From: an uncultured Microbacterium sp.
Lineage (GTDB): Bacteria; Actinomycetota; Actinomycetes; Actinomycetales; Microbacteriaceae
Length of the DNA stretch: 19,182 nt
Direction: 5' to 3'
NCBI RefSeq assembly: GCF_943912325.1
Contig: NZ_CALTTX010000050.1
Location: 1-19,182, forward strand
Under the pieces are notes generated by a model. The model did not search any database and had not been told where the DNA came from. It saw nothing but the letters and a program-made list of their open reading frames with translations. The position numbers were made by a program, and so were the translations under genes. This document shows positions 15,083 to 19,182 of the stretch, one piece after another. The stretch's first letter is position 1; each line of letters starts with the position of its first letter.

Positions 15083-15088
15083 GCCGCC

Positions 15089-15583
15089 GTGAGCGAGACC
15101 GAGGCATCCGCGCCCCTGCCCGACGCCCCGATCGAGACGGTCGACGATCCGATCGACCTCGCGATCGTGCGCGCCGTGTCGCGCGGAGCACGTGCGACGC
15201 TCGCTCAACTGTCCGAGGCCGTGGGGCTCTCGGTTTCGGCCGTGCAGTCGCGCTTGCGCAAACTCGAAGCGCGCGGCGTGATCACGGGCTACCGGGCGAT
15301 GCTCTCTCCCGAAGCGCTCGGACGCCCGCTCGCCGCCTTCATCGAGATCAGCCCTCTCGATCCCGCGCAGCCGGATGACGCTCCCGAACGCCTCGCTCAC
15401 TTGCCGCAGATCGAGGCGTGCCACTCGATCGCGGGCGCCGCGAGCTACATGCTGCTCGTGCGGGTGCCGACACCGCGCGACCTCGAGACGCTCCTGCGCG
15501 AGATCCGCATGGCCGCCAACGTCAATACGCGCACGACGATCGTGCTGCAGACGTTCTTCGAGAACCGGCCGCTCGCGCTCTGA
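15089..15583 (+). CDS. Lrp/AsnC-family transcriptional regulator
   Basis: A 164-residue regulator with an N-terminal winged helix-turn-helix (about residues 20-70; the recognition helix includes SVSAVQSRLRKLEARGVITGY) and a C-terminal RAM ligand-binding domain (about 80-160). Family members form dimers or octamers and respond to amino acids. The N-terminal 18 residues are a Ser/Ala/Pro/Glu-rich extension. GTG 15089 is chosen because TATTCT lies six bases upstream and the helix-turn-helix begins at the usual distance. It is divergent from the DUF6421-like gene and shares an intergenic region with it that contains an inverted repeat, so self-regulation and control of that neighbour are likely. 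The effector is unknown. Confidence 0.92.
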   Translation: MSETEASAPLPDAPIETVDDPIDLAIVRAVSRGARATLAQLSEAVGLSVSAVQSRLRKLEARGVITGYRAMLSPEALGRPLAAFIEISPLDPAQPDDAPERLAHLPQIEACHSIAGAASYMLLVRVPTPRDLETLLREIRMAANVNTRTTIVLQTFFENRPLAL

Positions 15584-15613
15584 GCAGCGCCCGCCCGCCC
15601 GCGGAGCGCTCAG
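15580..15613. terminator. Stop-codon palindrome between the convergent Lrp-type and GH63 genes
   Basis: CTGAGC (15580-15585) and GCTCAG (15608-15613) are inverted repeats separated by 22 bases. Each arm contains the TGA of one of the two convergent genes. The layout repeats that of 10848-10885, including the 22-base loop. There is no T-tract. Confidence 0.4.
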
Positions 15614-16947
15614 GTAGGCAGGCGTGACCCGCCCGCGAGCACGTCGAGCGTGAGCGTGGCGGTCCACGAGAAGCGACGGGTGCCGCGCGCTTCGAGCGTT
15701 AGGGGGTCGACGTATTCGGGGAAGGCGCCGGATGCCTCGGGGTCGCCGTTCGCCGCCGCCTCGAGAATCGCGCGCTCGAGGCTCTCGGCCGTCGTGGCGT
15801 CGCCCGATGGACGCAGGGCGAGCGCGAGCATCCAGTTCATGTTGATCCACGCTGGCCCCCGCCAATACTGTGCCGAATCGAAATCCCCCGCCGTGCGGTC
15901 GTAGCTCGGCACGAGCCGAGCGGGCATCGGCCCGCCGAGGAAGCGCTCGCCGAGCAGGGTCGCGCGTAGCGCGTCGGCGTGCGGGAGGTTCGAAAGCAAC
16001 AGGGGGATGAGGCCCGAGCACGTCGCGCGGTCGATCAGACTGTCGGTGTTGCGGTCGAACGCTCCGTAGAAGCCGTCGCCGGTCCAGAGCTCGTCGAGCG
16101 CCCGCTCGATCGCGTCGGCGCGCTCGCGGTGCGGCCGCGGATCCTCCCCGCAGCGCTCGGCGATCACCGCGAGGGCGCGCTCCGAAACCGCCCACAGCGT
16201 GTTGAACAGCGGGTCGACGAGCCGGAACGACTGTCCATCGTGGTCGCGGCACGCGCCGTCGCGGTACTCCTCAGCGAGCCAGAAGAACTTCGCGTACTCG
16301 CGGTCGCCGGGGCGCTCGCCGAGCCCGGCATGCTGCAGATCGGGTCGCGTGATGACGGTCGCCGGGGTCGCGGGAATGCGCTCGAGCGCGGCATCCCAGA
16401 GCGGCGAGCTGTCGGTCCCCGACTCCCACGGATGCACGATCTCGGCGAGCACGCGGGCGCGCGCGCGATCGCGCACGAGATAGTCGTGCCACTGCCGCAG
16501 CGCGGGGTAGAGCTCGCGCTCGAATGCGCGCGCCGCCGCGGGGTTGGCCGTTGCGGTCGCATCGGCTACGAGCAGCGCCGCGAGGGCGTGAACGGGTGGC
16601 TGAATGAGCCCCGCGCTCGGTGTCGCTGCGCCGGCGGGTCGAGCCGAGGCCCAGAACTCGGCGCCCGGCTGATAACGGTCGTCGGGGCCGGGGGTGTAGA
16701 CGATTTGGGGCAGCCGGCCGTCGCTCCACTGGCCGCGCACGAGGCTCCGCAGTTCGCTGCGGGCAGCCTCGGGCTCGGCGCGCCGCAGGCCGATCGCAAT
16801 GAACGCCGAGTCCCAACTCCACTGGTGCGGGTAGAGCCCGATGGCCGGGCGCGTGAAACCGCCGAGCCGATTCGCGTGGAGAACGCCGAGCGCCGCCCCG
16901 CCCAGACGGTTGAGGTCGATCGACGGGAGGGAAGAAACCTCGGGCAT
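15610..16947 (-). CDS. GH63-family glycoside hydrolase, glucosylglycerate-hydrolase-like
   Basis: A 445-residue cytosolic (alpha/alpha)6-barrel glycosidase. Motifs are QWSWDSAF (42-49), HPWESGTDSSPLWD (172-185) with Asp179 as probable general acid, the repeat-like YWRGPAWINMNWML, and FPEYVDP with Glu411 as probable general base. The acid/base pair spacing and total length agree with mycobacterial glucosylglycerate hydrolase of GH63, which releases glucose from the compatible solute glucosylglycerate. Related mannosylglycerate hydrolases and other GH63 enzymes share the same frame, so the exact substrate is inferred. There is no signal peptide. ATG 16947 is chosen with AGGA five bases upstream; GTG 16968 in the same frame is the alternative. 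The start codon is embedded in a three-copy CAGGAT repeat. It is divergent from the two-component genes. Confidence 0.85.
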   Translation of the reverse strand: MPEVSSLPSIDLNRLGGAALGVLHANRLGGFTRPAIGLYPHQWSWDSAFIAIGLRRAEPEAARSELRSLVRGQWSDGRLPQIVYTPGPDDRYQPGAEFWASARPAGAATPSAGLIQPPVHALAALLVADATATANPAAARAFERELYPALRQWHDYLVRDRARARVLAEIVHPWESGTDSSPLWDAALERIPATPATVITRPDLQHAGLGERPGDREYAKFFWLAEEYRDGACRDHDGQSFRLVDPLFNTLWAVSERALAVIAERCGEDPRPHRERADAIERALDELWTGDGFYGAFDRNTDSLIDRATCSGLIPLLLSNLPHADALRATLLGERFLGGPMPARLVPSYDRTAGDFDSAQYWRGPAWINMNWMLALALRPSGDATTAESLERAILEAAANGDPEASGAFPEYVDPLTLEARGTRRFSWTATLTLDVLAGGSRLPT

Positions 16948-16963
16948 CCTGATCCTGATCCTG
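16946..16963. repeat. Three-copy hexanucleotide repeat across the GH63 start
   Basis: ATCCTG is repeated three times on the plus strand, which reads CAGGAT on the coding strand. The last copy supplies the AT of the ATG and the earlier copies supply AGGA ribosome-site sequence. Gain or loss of a copy would keep any upstream frame but change ribosome-site spacing options. Confidence 0.75.
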
Positions 16964-17111
16964 CTCACGTATGCCGCTTCGCCGGCCCGGCTCGACACAC
17001 GTTTCGTTGCGGCCGTCGGCCACTGCCGCCGGCCTCTGCAACCAGCGGCCCCTGCAGCGTTAGAGCACGCGAGGTGCGGATACATCGCGAGAGGGATGCC
17101 GAGAGTCGGGG

Positions 17112-17132
17112 CCCTGCCGTAGCGTGACAGGG
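17112..17132 (+). promoter_or_regulatory. Kinase promoter: TAGCGT box inside a CCCTG-N11-CAGGG dyad
   Basis: TAGCGT (17120-17125) fits TANNNT and ends six bases before GTG 17132, so a leaderless start is likely. CCCTG (17112-17116) and CAGGG (17128-17132) form an inverted repeat centred on this box and reaching the start codon. The dyad has the size and position of a repressor-type site; binding by the cognate response regulator is only a guess. Confidence 0.45.
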
Positions 17133-18364
17133 TGTTCCGACCGCTCCGTCCCCTGCAGCTGACGGTCGATATCGCGCTGGCGCTCGTGCTCTTCGCCGTG
17201 ACGCTGCCGTGGAATCTCGGGCCGACGACGAATCTCGTGCCGGGAGGCGGCGACCCGTTCGTCGCGCCGAGGGCGGTCGCTGTCGCGGTCGTGCTGTGCG
17301 TCGGGCTCGCGATTCGGCGGCTGAGCCCCGCGCTCTCGCTCGCGGTTTCGTGGGTCGCGGCCGTCGCGGGGATGGTCTCGATGCTCCCGCCGTTGCCGAC
17401 GAACCTGTCGATTCTGGGCGTGCTCTACGCGTGCGCCGTGTATGGCTCGCGCCGCGGGTTGTGGGCGGGGCTCGCGTCGGCGGTCATCGGGGCGGGGGGT
17501 GCCACGGCGTACATCGCGCTCGTGATGAGCGACTTCTCGGGGCTGACGGCATCCGAGGCCTTCGGGACCCTCTCGTTGCTGCTCGTCGCGATCGGCCTCG
17601 CGCTGCTGCTGTCGTGGACGTCGGGTGCTCTCGTGCGCACCGCACGCCGCGCCGCGCGCAACCGCGAACTGGCCGAACGCGCCGCCGACGAAGCGGCCGC
17701 CGAGGCCGAACGCACGCGCATCGCGCGCGACATGCACGATGTCGTCGCGCACTCGCTCGCCGTCGTGATCGCTCAAGCCGACGGGGCGCGGTACGTCGCG
17801 GCATCCGATCCCAAAGCGACCGACGCTGCCCTGCGGACGATCGCGGGAACCGCGCGCGCCGCGCTCGCCGATGTGCGGGTTTTGCTCGCCCAATTGCGGC
17901 ACCGCGAGTCGGACGGACCGCAGCCGCAGCTCGCCGACCTCGACGAACTGTTCGACCGCATGCGTGCCGCGGGGCTCGAGCTCGACGCGCGCGTCGATGC
18001 TGGCGCGAGCGAGGCCGGTGCCGCCGTGCAGCTCGCGCTGTATCGCGTGCTGCAAGAGGCGCTCACCAATGCGCTGCGGCACGGCGCGGCGGGTGCGGTG
18101 ACCGTTGCCGTGAGGGCGGCGCCGGAGGCTGCCGAGCTGCGACTCGAGGTGCGGAACCCCGTTTCGGTGTCGACGGGGCCGGTCGCCGGGGGTGGCGGTG
18201 GCGGTGGCGTTCGCGGTCACGGGCTCGTCGGCATGACCGAGCGTGCCGCGCTCGTCGGCGGATCGCTGACCGCGGGGCCCCGACCCGGGCCGGGACGCTC
18301 CGGGCCGGCCGACGCATGGGTCGTCGCGGCGACGTTCCCGCGCGGGGAGGGAGCAGGATCGTGA
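17132..18364 (+). CDS. Sensor histidine kinase, DesK/NarL type
   Basis: A 410-residue membrane kinase. About six hydrophobic segments occupy residues 10-168 with little extracytoplasmic sequence, suggesting a membrane-embedded or intracellular stimulus. A charged linker (about 170-195) leads to the HisKA_3 dimerisation helix with phospho-acceptor His202 in RDMHDVVAHSL. The HATPase domain has the N-box LYRVLQEALTNALRH with Asn313 and the G-box GHGLVGMTER (362-371). A run of seven glycines (353-359) sits in the ATP-lid region just before the G-box. GTG 17132 is chosen from the TAGCGT box six bases upstream. The TGA overlaps the GTG of the response regulator by four bases, so the pair is co-translated. 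It belongs to the actinobacterial class pairing with NarL/LuxR regulators; the signal is unknown. Confidence 0.93.
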   Translation: MFRPLRPLQLTVDIALALVLFAVTLPWNLGPTTNLVPGGGDPFVAPRAVAVAVVLCVGLAIRRLSPALSLAVSWVAAVAGMVSMLPPLPTNLSILGVLYACAVYGSRRGLWAGLASAVIGAGGATAYIALVMSDFSGLTASEAFGTLSLLLVAIGLALLLSWTSGALVRTARRAARNRELAERAADEAAAEAERTRIARDMHDVVAHSLAVVIAQADGARYVAASDPKATDAALRTIAGTARAALADVRVLLAQLRHRESDGPQPQLADLDELFDRMRAAGLELDARVDAGASEAGAAVQLALYRVLQEALTNALRHGAAGAVTVAVRAAPEAAELRLEVRNPVSVSTGPVAGGGGGGGVRGHGLVGMTERAALVGGSLTAGPRPGPGRSGPADAWVVAATFPRGEGAGS

Positions 18365-19098
18365 CCGACCTCGAACGCGGTGCCGGCCACGGCGGTGGCG
18401 GCGGTGGTGGCGCCCGTCGTGGCGTCGGAGCCAAGCCCGGCGCGATTCGCGTCGTTCTGGTCGACGACCAGGCGCTCTTTCGCGCCGGCATCCGCATGGT
18501 GATCGACTCGCAGCCCGATCTCGCGGTCGTGGGTGAGGCATCGGATGGCCGCGAAGGAATCGATATCGTGCGGGCCGTGCGCCCCGATGTCGTGCTGATG
18601 GATATCCGGATGCCGGGGCTCGATGGCCTCTCGGCTGCCGCCGAATTGCTCGCCGACCCGGCACTCGCCGACCCGCCCACGCGCATCGTGATGCTCACGA
18701 CGTTCGACCTCGACGAAGCGGCCGCGCGCGCGATCCGGCAGGGGGCGAGCGGATTCCTTCTGAAAGACGCCGAACCCGAGTTCGTGCTCGCCGCGATCCG
18801 CGCGGTGCACCAGGGCTCGGCGGTCATCGCGCCGAGCGCGACGCGCGCGCTCTTCGGGGGCGACGCCCCCGCCGCGCGCCCGGTCGCGCCGCTCCCCGCG
18901 GAGTATGCGCAGTTGACCGAGCGCGAGCGTGAGATCTTCGCGCTCGCGGCGCAGGGCCTGTCGAACGCCGAGATCGCGGCGGCCGAATACCTCTCCGAGG
19001 CGACCGTCAAAACGCACGTCAGCCGGATCCTGCAAAAGCTCGCGCTCCGCGACCGCGTACAGCTCGTGGTCTTCGCGTACGAACACGGCCTAGCCTGA
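18361..19098 (+). CDS. LuxR/NarL-family response regulator
   Basis: A 245-residue DNA-binding response regulator, partner of the overlapping kinase. The receiver domain starts near residue 29 with the acidic pair Asp35-Asp36, phospho-acceptor Asp81 in VLMDIRMPG, Thr in VMLTTFD and Lys135 in FLLKDAEP. A linker (about 165-185) precedes the LuxR helix-turn-helix, LTEREREIFALAAQGLSN to SEATVKTHVSRILQKL, ending at the C-terminus. The first 28 residues are an unusual Gly-rich tail with seven consecutive glycines (11-17). GTG 18361 is taken because it forms the GTGA overlap with the kinase stop; a later start that removes the Gly tail cannot be excluded, since the receiver fold needs only residues from about 28. 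The target genes are not visible here. Confidence 0.93.
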   Translation: MTDLERGAGHGGGGGGGARRGVGAKPGAIRVVLVDDQALFRAGIRMVIDSQPDLAVVGEASDGREGIDIVRAVRPDVVLMDIRMPGLDGLSAAAELLADPALADPPTRIVMLTTFDLDEAAARAIRQGASGFLLKDAEPEFVLAAIRAVHQGSAVIAPSATRALFGGDAPAARPVAPLPAEYAQLTEREREIFALAAQGLSNAEIAAAEYLSEATVKTHVSRILQKLALRDRVQLVVFAYEHGLA

Positions 19099-19146
19099 CC
19101 CCCGGCATCCCGCCCCCTCCCTCCCCTCTCCCCCTACTAACCCCCG

Positions 19147-19182
19147 CGAGACTGCGTTCGGGCGACGAGACTGCGTGCGCCC
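19147..19182. repeat. 19-bp direct repeat running into the window edge
   Basis: CGAGACTGCGT occurs at 19147-19157 and 19166-19176, an offset of 19 bases, and the bases that follow each copy are also similar. It begins about 50 bases after the response-regulator stop, beyond a C-rich stretch. More copies may lie beyond the window. Confidence 0.6.

Noticed and set aside
17060..18664. Long minus-strand frame opposite the kinase and regulator
   Set aside because: It spans two well-defined overlapping genes on the other strand and has a low-complexity composition.
1..19182. Genomic island, prophage or defence system
   Set aside because: No integrase, transposase, tRNA boundary, phage gene, toxin-antitoxin pair or composition shift is visible. 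Lhr and UvrA2 are ordinary repair-type chromosomal genes.

Overview
The window is gene-dense, high-GC DNA (my estimate is a GC fraction in the high 60s percent) with GC-ending codons throughout. It reads as ordinary chromosome of an actinobacterium, most likely a member of the Microbacteriaceae. Supporting signs are the actinobacterial families present (DivIVA-like coiled-coil protein, DUF4916-like and DUF6421-like proteins, DesK/NarL-type kinase and regulator), frequent GTG starts, and many genes whose start codon lies six bases after a TANNNT box. I see no tRNA, rRNA, insertion sequence, integrase, phage gene or CRISPR array, and no base-composition break suggesting an island. No gene-free stretch exceeds 300 bases.

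Layout. 1-3417 (-): N-terminal two thirds of the DNA-repair helicase Lhr, cut by the window edge. 3418-3558: lhr promoter region with a 17-bp tandem repeat. 3559-6608 (-): two-gene operon of an alpha/beta hydrolase and a UvrA2-type ABC protein, overlapping by ATGA. 6716-7339 (+): Nudix-like protein with a degenerate Nudix box, followed by a 14-bp repeat. 7434-9371 (+): M3-family zinc oligopeptidase. 9505-10851 (+): DivIVA-like coiled-coil protein with a long, possibly structured leader. 10882-11946 (-): PLP-dependent threonine-aldolase-type enzyme. 12030-13487 (+): MFS drug-efflux-type transporter with a strong hairpin inside its first codons. 13503-14912 (-) and 15089-15583 (+): a DUF6421-type protein and a divergent Lrp/AsnC regulator. 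15610-16947 (-): GH63-type glucosidase resembling glucosylglycerate hydrolase. 17132-19098 (+): histidine kinase and LuxR-type response regulator, overlapping by GTGA.

How the genes relate. The left third is rich in DNA-repair-type ATPases (Lhr, UvrA2). The hydrolase and UvrA2 are translationally coupled and probably expressed together. The Lrp-type regulator probably controls itself and the DUF6421 gene from their shared intergenic region. The DUF6421 protein carries HDxxH followed by EExRxD, which resembles the metal site of M49 dipeptidyl peptidases; a peptide-related role would fit an amino-acid-sensing regulator, but this is inference. The kinase and regulator form a standard two-component pair whose target is not visible here.

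The most notable signals outside genes are the repeated TANNNT-N6-start arrangement, three short degenerate tandem-repeat tracts downstream of gene ends, palindromes formed from the stop codons of convergent genes, and an excess of the heptamer GGATGCC.
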